Shown here: piece by piece, positions 1 to 7,413 of the stretch | Numbering within the stretch: position 1 is the stretch's first letter | Layout: every line of letters starts with the position of its first letter | From: Gemmatimonadota bacterium | Lineage (GTDB): Bacteria; Gemmatimonadota; Gemmatimonadetes; Gemmatimonadales; Gemmatimonadaceae | DNA length: 8,075 bases | Direction of reading: 5' to 3' | Assembly: GCA_947475795.1 (NCBI GenBank) | Contig: CANJOX010000141.1 | Coordinates: 1-8,075, forward strand | The notes under the pieces: generated by a model | Seen by the model: only the letters and a program-made list of their open reading frames with translations | The model's database searches: none | Told to the model about the DNA's origin: nothing | Program-made: the position numbers and the translations under genes

Positions 1-2939
1 CCGCCGGCCGCGAGCACGGCCTGAATGAGCTGGGCGCGCTGCTTGGCGACGTCCTCGCGCAGCACCTTGTCTTCGTCGAGCGAGAAGTACTTCCGGCCGT
101 CCACCCACGTCTGCTCGGCCTTGGTGAACTGCGACAGCGGGTTGCCGTTCCAGATCACGAAGTCGGCATCCTTGCCGCCTTCGAGCGAGCCGACTTTGCT
201 GTCGATCGCGATCGCCTTCGCCGACTGGTTCGTCACCGTGGACAGCGCCATGACTTCGTCCACACCCGAGCGGAGCAGCTTGCCCGCTTCCCAGTTCATG
301 CGCGTCGAGATTTCGGCGTCGTCGGAGTGCAGTGACGTGACCACGCCGGCCTCCATGAGCAGGCGCGCGTTGTACGACGTGGCGTCGTACGCCTCGAGCT
401 TGAAGGCGCCCCAGTCGCTCCACACCACCGCCGCCACGCCCGACTTCTTGAGTTCACTGGCGATCTTGTACGCTTCCACGCCGTGCTGGAGCGTCTGGAT
501 GCGGAACCCGAATTCTTCCGCGAGGCGCACGAGCGCGAGGAACTCGTCGGCGCGATAGCCGTGCGACGAGACGAGCAGCTTCTGGTTGAGAATGTCGAGA
601 ATGGCTTCCATGCGCAGATCCTTGCGCGGCGGAATGCCGGTCTTCGTCTTCTCCCAGGCCTTCCATTCTTTCTCGTAGTCGCGCGCGGCGAGGAAATGGT
701 CGCGGATGATTTCCTGCACGCCCATGCGCGTATTGGGATAGCGCGTGGGGCTGCGCTTCGGGTTTTCACCCAGCGCGAACTTCACCGTGCGCGGCGCGCC
801 CACGATCTTGTACTCGTCGGGGAGCGAACCCCACCGCGTCTTCACGAACACGTTCTCGCCACCGATGGGGTTGGCCGAGCCGTGCTTGATCATGGTGGTG
901 GTGAGACCGCCGGCGAGCTGGCGGTAGAACCAGATGTTGTTGTGCGTGACCACATCGCCCATCTGCACTTCGGGGACGATCGCGAAGCCGGATTCATTCA
1001 CCGCGCTCACGCCCGAGTGCGTGTGCGGATCGATGAGCCCCGGCGTGACGTGCTTGCCGGTGGCGTCGATGATCACGGCGCCGGCGGGGGCGCTGAGCTT
1101 CTGCCCCACCTTCACGATCTTGCCCGCCTGCACCAGCAGGTCGGCGTTCTCGAGGCGACCCTGCGGTCCCTGCGTCCACACCGTGGCGTTGCGCACCAAC
1201 ACGGTGGCCGGCTGCACCGGTGCCGCCGCGCGGCCGAACTCCATGGACGGCCGGATGAACGGCAGGTCGATCTTGGGCACCTTCACGGCAATCGTGCCGC
1301 GCGCGGGGCCTTCGTACCCTTCGGTGCGCGTACCGCGGTACTTCGCGTCGGTGCCGTTGGGGAGCGACAGCCAGCCGAAGAACTCCGCGTCACGCACGGA
1401 GCCGGACAGCAGCATGGCGCCTTCCTGGCCGAGCGGTTCGCCGGCGAACGTCGCCTCGAGGCGGCCGGTCTCGGCGATCACGCGGACCGACGTGAGCGGC
1501 ACGGCGCGACGTCCGGCCACTTCGACGGTGCCACGAATACGATTCAGCGGTCCTTCCAGTCGCAGCGTCGCGTTCTTGAAGGTGCCGGCGTCGTCGGAGG
1601 TGATGGCCCACGTGCCGCGCGGATCCACCTGCGGCGGCCGCGAGACGGCGTAGTGCGTGCCCTTCACCCACACGTCGCGCACCGCCGATTCCTCGGTGAA
1701 CAGGTCGCCTTCGGTGATCACCAGATTGGCGGCCTTGCCGATGGCGATGGTGCCGTGCGTCTTCTCGATGCCCAGCCAGGTGGCGGGCACCGTGGTGAGT
1801 GCGGCGAGCGCCTTGTCGGGGGCGAGGCCGCGGGCGACGGCGATGCGGAGATTCGGGAGGAACTCGGCGAGCGACGAGAGTCCGTCGGCGGTGATGGCGA
1901 ACGGCACGCCGGCCGCGGCGAGCTGCGCTGGGTTGGTGGGGGCCAGATACCAGTGACGGAGGTCGGCCAGCGACACATTGGAGGCCGCTTCCGGGCTCGA
2001 CACGTTGGGGGCGTCGGGGAAGGTGAGCGGGACCACCAGCGGCTGCGGGCGCCCCTTGAGCACGTCGATCAGGCGGTATTCCTGCCCGCTGCCACGGAAC
2101 CACGGCGTGAGCTTGTAGTCACCGGCCAGCTTGTACGCGCGGAGGTAGTCCTCTTCGCTGGTGGTCTCGAACAGCACCGGCTGCTTACCCTGCACGGCCT
2201 TGCCGAGGGCGGCGAGCGCCTCGCTGGTCTCGGGGGGGAGCAGCGAGCGTCCGCTGGTTTCGTAGGCGCCCCAGGCGCGGATGTACCACTCGGCATCCAT
2301 GAAGGTCTGCTTCATGAGGGCGATGGTGCCCATGGCGGAGTTGGGGTACATGCCGCCCAGCGCGAAGGAGCGCTGGAAGCCGATGGACTGCGCGAGGTCG
2401 GGGCGCAGCACGCGATCGCGCACGCCTTCGTCACCGAGGTTGAGCACCGACGCGGTGCCGCGGAAGATCCCCTGACGCGGCACGGCGAGGGCGGTGCCGA
2501 AGCCGAGGGAGCGGAGGGCGACGCGGCGCGTGGAGTCGTCCTTGAGATTGGACGTGGTGCTGAACCACGCGCGCACCTGCGGATTCCAGTGCGTGGGGCC
2601 GACGTCGCCGCCCTGCGGGGGCGCGTCACCGCCCAGGTCGGCGGAGGCGTCGATGAAGCCCGGATAGACGGTGAGACCCTTGAGGTCCCACACGCGCGCA
2701 CCGGCGGGCGGGGTCATCCCGGCGCCGACGGCCGTGATGAGTCCGTTGCGGACCACGACGGTGGCGTTGGTCAGCACCTGCCCGGGGGCGGTGACGACGC
2801 GCGCGCCCACGAGGGCGTGGTAACCCGTGGTGTTGTCGCGCAGGCCGGTAACCGGCTGCGTGCGGGACGACTGCTGGGCCTCGAGCGAACTGGCGGCGCA
2901 TGCCGCGAGGCCGAGGAGGAGACGACGAAACACGCTCAC
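1..2939 (-). CDS. Exported bipartite amidohydrolase (imidazolonepropionase/prolidase-like), C-terminus cut by window edge
   Basis: Reading from a GTG at 2939, 979 codons stay open to the window edge. The N-terminus ([22 protein letters not shown]) is an export signal; it could be cut by signal peptidase I after LEA, or at the LAAC lipobox. Two amidohydrolase halves follow. The first (about 40-430) keeps the strand leading into the barrel (YPGFID, to Asp97), but the usual HxH is Ser99/Asp101; a later Asp352 (ITADG) remains. A beta-rich linker spans about 430-575. The second half (from about 578) is complete: [11 protein letters not shown] with His639 and His641, Lys720 as candidate carbamylated lysine, His793 (SSHGYR), His819 (LQHGVE) and Asp873 (HSDD). 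Known family chemistry is metal-dependent hydrolysis of C-N bonds in peptides or cyclic amides; the substrate here is unknown. The visible end resembles the family's C-terminal tail, so probably only a few tens of residues are missing. Family call sure; specificity not. Confidence 0.93.
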   Translation of the reverse strand, partial: MSVFRRLLLGLAACAASSLEAQQSSRTQPVTGLRDNTTGYHALVGARVVTAPGQVLTNATVVVRNGLITAVGAGMTPPAGARVWDLKGLTVYPGFIDASADLGGDAPPQGGDVGPTHWNPQVRAWFSTTSNLKDDSTRRVALRSLGFGTALAVPRQGIFRGTASVLNLGDEGVRDRVLRPDLAQSIGFQRSFALGGMYPNSAMGTIALMKQTFMDAEWYIRAWGAYETSGRSLLPPETSEALAALGKAVQGKQPVLFETTSEEDYLRAYKLAGDYKLTPWFRGSGQEYRLIDVLKGRPQPLVVPLTFPDAPNVSSPEAASNVSLADLRHWYLAPTNPAQLAAAGVPFAITADGLSSLAEFLPNLRIAVARGLAPDKALAALTTVPATWLGIEKTHGTIAIGKAANLVITEGDLFTEESAVRDVWVKGTHYAVSRPPQVDPRGTWAITSDDAGTFKNATLRLEGPLNRIRGTVEVAGRRAVPLTSVRVIAETGRLEATFAGEPLGQEGAMLLSGSVRDAEFFGWLSLPNGTDAKYRGTRTEGYEGPARGTIAVKVPKIDLPFIRPSMEFGRAAAPVQPATVLVRNATVWTQGPQGRLENADLLVQAGKIVKVGQKLSAPAGAVIIDATGKHVTPGLIDPHTHSGVSAVNESGFAIVPEVQMGDVVTHNNIWFYRQLAGGLTTTMIKHGSANPIGGENVFVKTRWGSLPDEYKIVGAPRTVKFALGENPKRSPTRYPNTRMGVQEIIRDHFLAARDYEKEWKAWEKTKTGIPPRKDLRMEAILDILNQKLLVSSHGYRADEFLALVRLAEEFGFRIQTLQHGVEAYKIASELKKSGVAAVVWSDWGAFKLEAYDATSYNARLLMEAGVVTSLHSDDAEISTRMNWEAGKLLRSGVDEVMALSTVTNQSAKAIAIDSKVGSLEGGKDADFVIWNGNPLSQFTKAEQTWVDGRKYFSLDEDKVLREDVAKQRAQLIQAVLAAG

Positions 2940-2945
2940 GAAGGG

Positions 2946-2950
2946 CTCCC
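2946..2950 (-). promoter_or_regulatory. Shine-Dalgarno site of the amidohydrolase gene
   Basis: On the minus strand GGGAG lies six bases before the GTG at 2939. This spacing decides the start over the second in-frame GTG at 2933, which would place the site too far away. The resulting N-terminus begins with a normal signal-peptide n-region (FRR) followed by a leucine-rich core. Confidence 0.6.
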
Positions 2951-3079
2951 GGGGGACGGCTGGGGGGCGGCCGTCGATGGAGAATTGGAAGGGGGTGGTG
3001 CCGGCGCGCGTGCCGGGTGCACTGAGATACGCGGGCGGGCTGACTTATGATGGGGCCGGCACACGCGTGGGGCAAATGG

Positions 3080-3106
3080 GGCGCCAGCCTCGCGTCCGGT
3101 GGCGCC
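3080..3106 (-). terminator. Possible hairpin terminator after the small membrane-protein gene
   Basis: A perfect 7-base inverted repeat, GGCGCCA and TGGCGCC, encloses a 13-base loop and starts seven bases beyond the TAA stop at 3113-3115. On the minus strand the stem is followed by CCATTTGCC, which has only three T, so a classical U-tract is lacking. The position just after a stop codon favours a terminator or 3'-end stabilising hairpin. The rest of the 2940-3112 gap must hold the amidohydrolase promoter, but I cannot point to convincing -35 and -10 elements. Confidence 0.4.
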
Positions 3107-3112
3107 TGGCCG

Positions 3113-3493
3113 TTACGCGGGGGTCCCGCTCCCCGCGCGCGTGGCCGCGCGCAGACCGTACGCCGTCCATGCCGCACCGGCAAGGTCGATGCCCGCGAAG
3201 AGCAGCAGCTGTACGGGGGCCGCGAAGCCGGCCACCAGCAGCGCGAGCAGCGCCGCGAAGACGATGCGCCCGCGGACGCTGGCGTGGAAAAACGCCACCG
3301 CGTTCGCGCGCCCACACGCCCAGTAGTAGTAGCCCAGGGGAACGGCCAGCGCCCCGACCATCCGGATCCAGATCTCGGTGGGGGCCGGAATGCCCAGCGG
3401 CGCTAGCACGAGGTCGGGCACGAGGGTGAGGCCGATGCCGGTGGCGACCGCGTAGAGCCCGAAGGTGGTGATGCTGGTGGCGGCGGGATGCAT
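3113..3493 (-). CDS. Small four-helix integral membrane protein, function unknown
   Basis: This 126-residue protein is mostly hydrophobic, with predicted membrane segments at about 8-33, 41-60, 74-92 and 93-113. Between helices 1 and 2 is TEIWIRMVG, helix 2 ends in GYYYWACGR, and FFHASVRGR precedes helix 3. This W-x-R...GYYY...F-x-x-x-x-x-GR layout resembles a scattered family of small uncharacterised bacterial membrane proteins; no reaction is known to me. I chose the ATG at 3493 because the helix-rich protein begins right after it and a perfect palindrome at 3541-3565 would otherwise lie inside the coding region. The frame stays open upstream to 3646, giving an implausible Arg/Pro-rich extension. 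No clear Shine-Dalgarno precedes either ATG. The upstream neighbour on the same strand is a lipid-modifying-type enzyme 185 bases away, so cotranscription is possible but unproven. It has no recognisable catalytic motif. Confidence 0.72.
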   Translation of the reverse strand: MHPAATSITTFGLYAVATGIGLTLVPDLVLAPLGIPAPTEIWIRMVGALAVPLGYYYWACGRANAVAFFHASVRGRIVFAALLALLVAGFAAPVQLLLFAGIDLAGAAWTAYGLRAATRAGSGTPA

Positions 3494-3540
3494 TGGGCGC
3501 GGTGTTGGAGGACACGCCATGGGGGTGGCGCACGGCGTCG

Positions 3541-3565
3541 GCGTCACGCCGGGCCGGCGTGACGC
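3541..3565. repeat. Perfect 25-base palindrome, candidate operator
   Basis: The arm GCGTCACGCCGG is followed by one central base and its exact reverse complement CCGGCGTGACGC. It lies 48 bases upstream of the ATG of the small membrane-protein gene and 114 bases past the stop of the DUF2156 gene, both on the minus strand. Neither side has a T-run, so a simple intrinsic terminator is unlikely. A further 9-base copy of the arm (CCGGCGTGA) occurs at 3602-3610, and GGCGTC is doubled just to the left (3534-3545). Several half-sites close to a gene start suggest binding of a dimeric regulator; an RNA hairpin in the 5' leader is the alternative. Confidence 0.55.
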
Positions 3566-3601
3566 AGCCCAGCCACGATCCCAATGTGTGATTCGAGACA
3601 T

Positions 3602-3610
3602 CCGGCGTGA
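3602..3610. repeat. Extra half-site of the 25-base palindrome
   Basis: CCGGCGTGA here repeats the first nine bases of the right arm at 3554-3562, 48 bases downstream in the same orientation. Between them is the least G+C-rich stretch of the gap (about 3577-3600), which could hold the minus-strand promoter of the small membrane-protein gene, although no good -10/-35 pair is evident. A 9-base match in such G+C-rich DNA may still be chance. Confidence 0.3.
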
Positions 3611-3662
3611 AGGGTGCCGCGCCGTCACGGAGGCGCGGGACAGCATGTCTGCTCCGGTTCCC

Positions 3663-3690
3663 GCTCACGGCCCACGGCTCACGGCCCCCG
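3663..3690. repeat. Two-copy 14-base tandem repeat across the DUF2156 stop codon
   Basis: GCTCACGGCCCACG (3663-3676) is followed directly by GCTCACGGCCCCCG (3677-3690), identical except for one base. The second copy carries the TGA stop of the DUF2156 gene (minus strand, 3679-3681), and the first copy repeats that TGA outside the gene in another frame. The likely cause is a small replication-slippage duplication; no function is evident. Confidence 0.6.
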
Positions 3691-4719
3691 GCCGCGCTTG
3701 CGCCGTAGCGTCCGCGCCCCGAAGCGCCACAACGGCCCGCCGGCGAACGCCCGCAATCCGTCGAGCATGGCGCGCCCCCCCGATTGCCCGATGGGCACAG
3801 TGAGGTAGATCGGTTCCCACCGCTGCGGGCGCAGCTTCCGCTTGAACGCCGCGAGGCCGTCGAAGTTGAACAGCGGACGCGACCAGCGTCGCACGGTGCG
3901 CAGCCATCCCCGCACCGGTCCGGCCAGCGGCGCGAGCCCCAGCGTCACCCACGGCACGCCCTCCACAGCCAACGTCTCCATGGCGTGATCGACCAGCAGC
4001 TCGGCGCTGCCGTTGGGCGCCTCGGGGTCGCGCAGCAGATGCTCGAAGAGCCATCCACCGCGGGCCGGCACCGGGGCCAGCGACAACAGGGCCACCAGCA
4101 CACCGTCACGCGTGGCCACGAAGGTCCGGCGCTGGGACAGCGCCGCATAGGGGTCGACCTCCACCAGAAAGCGCAGGCGCGCCATCGGTCGCGCCGCCAG
4201 CCAGCGCGCGATCAGCTGCGCCACCGCGGCGCGACACGCCGGCTCGCCCATGGTGTGGGCATCGAGGGCCTGCACGGACACACCCTTGGCGCGCGCGCGA
4301 CGCAGCTGCTCGCGCAGCGATCGGTGCCGTGCGCGATCCCCGGCCCAGCGGCGTGGATCCCACACCGGCTGCTCGCCCAGCATCACCCCGCGAAACCCCG
4401 GCGATGCCGCCAGCTCGTGTCCGGTGGCGAAAAAACTCGCACGGCACTGCTGCGCGGACGCGAAGTGCACGAACGCCTGCGCCACGGCCGCCACGTCGGG
4501 CGGGGCCGCCACCGGTTCGCCCGCCGCCACCAGCGCCCCCCGGATGCGCTGATACGCCACCACGCCGCGATCGCCCTGCCCGTCGGTGAGAAACCAGTGC
4601 TCGACGCCGGGGCCAAGCGCCCGAAACGCCGTGGCGGTCCGGCCGTCACGCGCGATCAGCGCCAGCGCACGGGCATCGTCGCGCGGTGGCGCGGAGGCGG
4701 AGAGAGAGGACAGTGGCAC
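3679..4719 (-). CDS. Stand-alone DUF2156 / MprF C-terminal-type lysylphosphatidylglycerol synthase domain protein
   Basis: This 346-residue protein matches the cytosolic synthase domain of MprF-type enzymes (two tandem acetyltransferase-like folds), which move an amino acid from aminoacyl-tRNA to phosphatidylglycerol. Diagnostic pieces are RRARAKGV (140-147), PNGSAELLVDHAM (235-247), LGLAPLAG (260-267, near-identical to the MprF signature) and FNFDGLAAFKRKLRP-x-x-WEPIYL (284-306). The tail after 330 is strongly basic (RRKRGRGP), possibly for membrane contact. MprF usually carries an N-terminal flippase of many helices; here there is none, and no membrane segment is seen. Either it makes the lipid without flipping it, or it uses another acceptor, as other DUF2156 proteins may. 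The GTG at 4719 is the first usable start: an in-frame TAG lies 18 bases upstream. No Shine-Dalgarno is visible. The next gene on the same strand encodes a small membrane protein. Family call good; substrate unknown. Confidence 0.85.
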   Translation of the reverse strand: MPLSSLSASAPPRDDARALALIARDGRTATAFRALGPGVEHWFLTDGQGDRGVVAYQRIRGALVAAGEPVAAPPDVAAVAQAFVHFASAQQCRASFFATGHELAASPGFRGVMLGEQPVWDPRRWAGDRARHRSLREQLRRARAKGVSVQALDAHTMGEPACRAAVAQLIARWLAARPMARLRFLVEVDPYAALSQRRTFVATRDGVLVALLSLAPVPARGGWLFEHLLRDPEAPNGSAELLVDHAMETLAVEGVPWVTLGLAPLAGPVRGWLRTVRRWSRPLFNFDGLAAFKRKLRPQRWEPIYLTVPIGQSGGRAMLDGLRAFAGGPLWRFGARTLRRKRGRGP

Positions 4720-4744
4720 GGGGGCTGTGGGATACTACTCGGCC

Positions 4745-4770
4745 GCCGCGCGTGCGGGAACGCGCGCGGC
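4745..4770. repeat. G+C-rich hairpin between divergent genes
   Basis: GCCGCGCG (4745-4752) and CGCGCGGC (4763-4770) form a perfect 8-base stem with a 10-base loop, in the 153-base gap between the DUF2156 gene and the receptor gene. It lies 25 bases upstream of the DUF2156 GTG, so it could fold in that leader or serve as a binding site. Alternating GC runs make chance stems common, so weight is low. Confidence 0.35.
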
Positions 4771-4822
4771 ATCCCCGTTGTGTGGCTCGTGCACGCAGCG
4801 GATGTTGCGGCGTACGAGATCG

Positions 4823-4838
4823 TGACGTGACCACGTCA
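4823..4838. promoter_or_regulatory. 16-base inverted repeat upstream of the receptor gene, candidate operator
   Basis: TGACGTG and CACGTCA are exact 7-base reverse complements separated by two bases (AC). The site ends 34 bases before the receptor ATG and lies about 100 bases from the divergent DUF2156 start. The form (short arms, fixed small spacer) is typical of a dimeric helix-turn-helix regulator site near a promoter. No regulator gene is in the window, so its partner is unknown. Confidence 0.45.
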
Positions 4839-4872
4839 TGCACTGTCCATCCCCCCTGTCGCCGGCGCCTCG

Positions 4873-7290
4873 ATGTTGCGAGTCCTTGTCATGCTCCTGT
4901 TGTCGCTGGTGCTCGCGACGGCCAGCTCGGCGCAGTCTCCTGTTGGCCGGGTGACGCTGTCCGGGACGGTGCAGGACGCCCGCACCAGAACGGGGCTGCC
5001 GTTTCTCAATCTGCAGCTGCTCGCCGAGCAGGACAGCGCGTTCGTGGCGGGTCGGCTCACGAACGAGACCGGCGCGTTCACGTTCAGCGGGCTCGTGAAG
5101 GGCCGCTACGTGCTGGTGGTCCGGTCGATCGGCTACCAGCCCATCCGCCAGCGCGTCGTGATCGGCGAACTGAGTGCCTTTCTCGATCTCGGGGCGTTGC
5201 TGATGCGCGCGGACGCACAAACCCTCGGCGACGTCGTGGTCACGGCCACTGCCGAGGGGGTGTCGCGTGCCATGGACCGGAAGACGTTCACCGTGGCCGA
5301 CAACATCAGTCAAGCGGGCGGTTCCGTGCTGCAGGCGATGTCCACGGTGCCGGGCGTGACCGTGGGACAGGACGGCACGGTGCAGGTGCGCGGCAGCGAC
5401 AAGGTCGTGGTGCTCATTGACGGCAAGCAGACGGCGTTGACCGGCTTCGGCTCCCAGAGCGGCTTGGACAACCTGCCGGCGTCGGCGCTGGAGCGCATCG
5501 AGGTCATCAACAACCCGTCGGCAAAATTCGACGCCAACGCGAGCGCCGGGATTATCAACCTGGTGTTCCGGAAGCAGGAGCAGCAGGGGTTCAACGGCAA
5601 GGTCGGGGTAATGGGCGGTGCCGGCGCGCTGTGGGTGAAGCAGGAGAACCTGCCGACCATCCGCCCGCAATTCCGGGGCACGCCGAAGTTCAATCCGTCG
5701 CTGTCGGTGAACTACCGGCACGGCGCCACGAACGCGTTTCTGCAGGGGGACTGGCTCTATGCGCCCACGCTGAACAAGAACGAACTGGCCACGCGCACCT
5801 ACGACGACGGCACGGTGATCGTGCAGCAGGTCAAGCGGAACCGGCGCACCGACTATGCCACGCTGAGCGCCGGGATGGACCACGCGGTCGACGCCCACAA
5901 CAGCGTGAGCGTATCGGGGCTGTTCAACCGCGAAAAAATCCTGGATAACGGGGACAATCCGTACTTCACCGGATCGCTGCAAAATCGGACGCGGCTGTGG
6001 CAGTTCCTCGAGGACGAAGTCAAGTACACCGCCTTCGGCAGCGCCGTGGCCACCCATCGTTTCGCGCAGCCGGGCCACACCCTCGCGCTCACCGCGAACT
6101 ATTCGTTCCACCGCGAAGACGAGCGGTACACGTTCACCAACACGCTGCCGACGTTCGTCGGCACCGATGCCTTCGCACTGCTCTCCGACGAGCATGTGGT
6201 GGATCTCAACGCGGACTACATCAAGCCGCTGCGGCAGGGGCGCGTGGAGGCCGGCTTCAAGGGGCGCTACCGCTCGATCCCGGTCAACATGCAATTCTTC
6301 GCGGGGCCGCGGTCCGCGATCGACACCGGGGCGGGGGGCTGGGCTACATACCGCGAAGCCATTCCGGCGCTCTACGGCACGTACGTGTTCGAGAGCCAGC
6401 ACGTCGAGCTCGAGGGCGGCATCCGCCTGGAAGGGGTGCGCGTGGACTACGACGTGAATCCCGAGCACAATACCTACGCGAGCGACGGCTATCGCTACCT
6501 GCAGCCGTTCCCGAACATCCGGGCCGCCTACAAGTTCGACGACACCAGCAAGCTGTCGCTGTTCTTCAACCGGCGCGTGGACCGGCCGAACGAAGTGGAT
6601 ATCCGGATTTTCCCCAAGTACGACGAGCCGGAACTGATCAAGGTGGGCAACCCCGGCCTGCAACCGCAGTACGCCACGTCCGCCGAGGCGGGGTACAAGA
6701 CCAGCGGATCGAAGGGGAGCGTGTACGTGGCGGCGTATCACCGCATCGTGGACGGCACCATCACGCGGATCGCCACGCAGGCGCCGGGCAGTGTGCTGCT
6801 GTACCACGTGTTCCAGAATGCGGGACGCAGCGTGAGTACGGGCTCCGAGCTGGTGTGGCAGCACGCCGTGTCCCCCGCGCTATCGCTCAGCGCCAACGCG
6901 ACCGTGTACCGGAAGACGGTCCACGCCTTCGCGGTCGTGAATCAATATCCGGTGCCGGTGCGATACGAGGCGGCGCGCGCGCAGCTCACGTCGGGCACCG
7001 TCAAGGTGAACGCGGTGATGACGCTGCCGCGCGGGTGGCAGGCGCAGCTCTCGCAGCTGTACCTCGCGCCCGATTTGCTGCCGCAAGGGCGTATCGACAG
7101 CCGTTACGCGCTTGATCTGGGCGCGAAGAAAAGCGTGCAACAGGGGCGCGGCGAACTGGTGGTGAACGCGACCGATCTCCTGAACACCATGCAGCTGCGG
7201 CGAACGATCCGCGGCACGGATTTCCGTATGGTGAGCACGGATTACGCCGAAACGCAGGTGATCCGGGTGGGATACAACCGGAAGTTCTAG
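4873..7290 (+). CDS. TonB-dependent receptor, outer membrane beta-barrel family
   Basis: This 805-residue outer-membrane protein has the usual length for its family. A signal peptide (leucine-rich core, ending TASSAQ, cut after SSA) is followed by a carboxypeptidase-regulatory-like beta-sandwich (about 27-110; GRLTNETGAFTFSGL, VRSIGYQP), the motif DVVVTATA (from residue 120), a plug domain (about 130-235; VPGVTV, VQVRG, VLIDGK at 180-185, NNPSAKFDANASAGIINL from 213) and a barrel to the end. Barrel marks include FFNRRVDRPN, KVGNPGLQPQY and the terminal DLLN...VGYNRKF; a final Phe is the usual barrel assembly signal. It should take up a large or scarce substrate across the outer membrane using TonB energy; the sandwich domain links it to the SusC/outer-membrane-barrel group rather than classical siderophore receptors. 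The ligand cannot be read. Start: ATG at 4873 gives a full signal peptide; ATG at 4891 is an alternative. No Shine-Dalgarno is seen. The 16-base inverted repeat just upstream may control it. Confidence 0.92.
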   Translation: MLRVLVMLLLSLVLATASSAQSPVGRVTLSGTVQDARTRTGLPFLNLQLLAEQDSAFVAGRLTNETGAFTFSGLVKGRYVLVVRSIGYQPIRQRVVIGELSAFLDLGALLMRADAQTLGDVVVTATAEGVSRAMDRKTFTVADNISQAGGSVLQAMSTVPGVTVGQDGTVQVRGSDKVVVLIDGKQTALTGFGSQSGLDNLPASALERIEVINNPSAKFDANASAGIINLVFRKQEQQGFNGKVGVMGGAGALWVKQENLPTIRPQFRGTPKFNPSLSVNYRHGATNAFLQGDWLYAPTLNKNELATRTYDDGTVIVQQVKRNRRTDYATLSAGMDHAVDAHNSVSVSGLFNREKILDNGDNPYFTGSLQNRTRLWQFLEDEVKYTAFGSAVATHRFAQPGHTLALTANYSFHREDERYTFTNTLPTFVGTDAFALLSDEHVVDLNADYIKPLRQGRVEAGFKGRYRSIPVNMQFFAGPRSAIDTGAGGWATYREAIPALYGTYVFESQHVELEGGIRLEGVRVDYDVNPEHNTYASDGYRYLQPFPNIRAAYKFDDTSKLSLFFNRRVDRPNEVDIRIFPKYDEPELIKVGNPGLQPQYATSAEAGYKTSGSKGSVYVAAYHRIVDGTITRIATQAPGSVLLYHVFQNAGRSVSTGSELVWQHAVSPALSLSANATVYRKTVHAFAVVNQYPVPVRYEAARAQLTSGTVKVNAVMTLPRGWQAQLSQLYLAPDLLPQGRIDSRYALDLGAKKSVQQGRGELVVNATDLLNTMQLRRTIRGTDFRMVSTDYAETQVIRVGYNRKF

Positions 7291-7292
7291 GG

Positions 7293-7328
7293 CGCACCGC
7301 GCACCGCGCGCTGCGCGCTGCGACGCTG
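7293..7328. repeat. Short tandem heptamers after the receptor gene
   Basis: Just past the TAG stop are CGCACCG twice (7293-7306), CGCGCTG twice (7307-7320) and a related octamer CGACGCTG (7321-7328). GCGCG-CTG-CGCGC inside (7306-7318) could form a small hairpin, but there is no T-run, so it is a poor intrinsic terminator. The rest of the 123-base gap up to the next gene shows no promoter I can support. Confidence 0.5.
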
Positions 7329-7402
7329 CGCTTGCGGCGTCACCCGACGTCCCGTAGGCTGCGAGGCTCGGCCCGGCCAAGCGCCCGGTCACACACATAT
7401 TC

Positions 7403-7406
7403 GGAG
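7403..7406 (+). promoter_or_regulatory. Shine-Dalgarno site of the substrate-binding lipoprotein gene
   Basis: GGAG with seven bases before the ATG at 7414, in a local A+T-rich patch (ACACATATTCGGAGTATA) that contrasts with the G+C-rich surroundings. It supports the chosen start, which gives a full lipoprotein signal peptide. Confidence 0.65.
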
Positions 7407-7413
7407 TATAGCG

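Noticed and set aside
483..3050. Open plus-strand frame of 855 codons across almost the whole amidohydrolase gene
   Set aside because: The minus strand encodes a recognisable amidohydrolase with signal peptide and catalytic motifs. The plus-strand product is rich in Arg, Gly, His and Glu with no known domain, as expected for an antisense shadow in G+C-rich DNA.
3541..3565. The palindrome as an intrinsic terminator of the DUF2156 gene
   Set aside because: No T-run follows the stem on either strand, and it lies 114 bases past the stop but only 48 bases before the next start.
3494..3646. N-terminal extension of the small membrane protein to an upstream start
   Set aside because: The extra residues are Arg/Pro/Thr-rich, include the perfect palindrome, and precede an ATG that begins the hydrophobic protein directly.
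3784..4830. Open plus-strand frame of 348 codons opposite the DUF2156 gene
   Set aside because: The opposite strand carries the MprF-type signatures; this product is Arg/His/Gln-rich and resembles nothing known.
4735..6864. Open minus-strand frame of 709 codons across the receptor gene
   Set aside because: It is antisense to a clear TonB-dependent receptor. Its product is low-complexity, rich in Arg, His and Val, with no signal or domain.
5997..7115. Open plus-strand frame of 372 codons in another frame within the receptor gene
   Set aside because: It overlaps the receptor barrel and has an Arg/Ala/Gly-rich composition typical of a +1 shadow frame.
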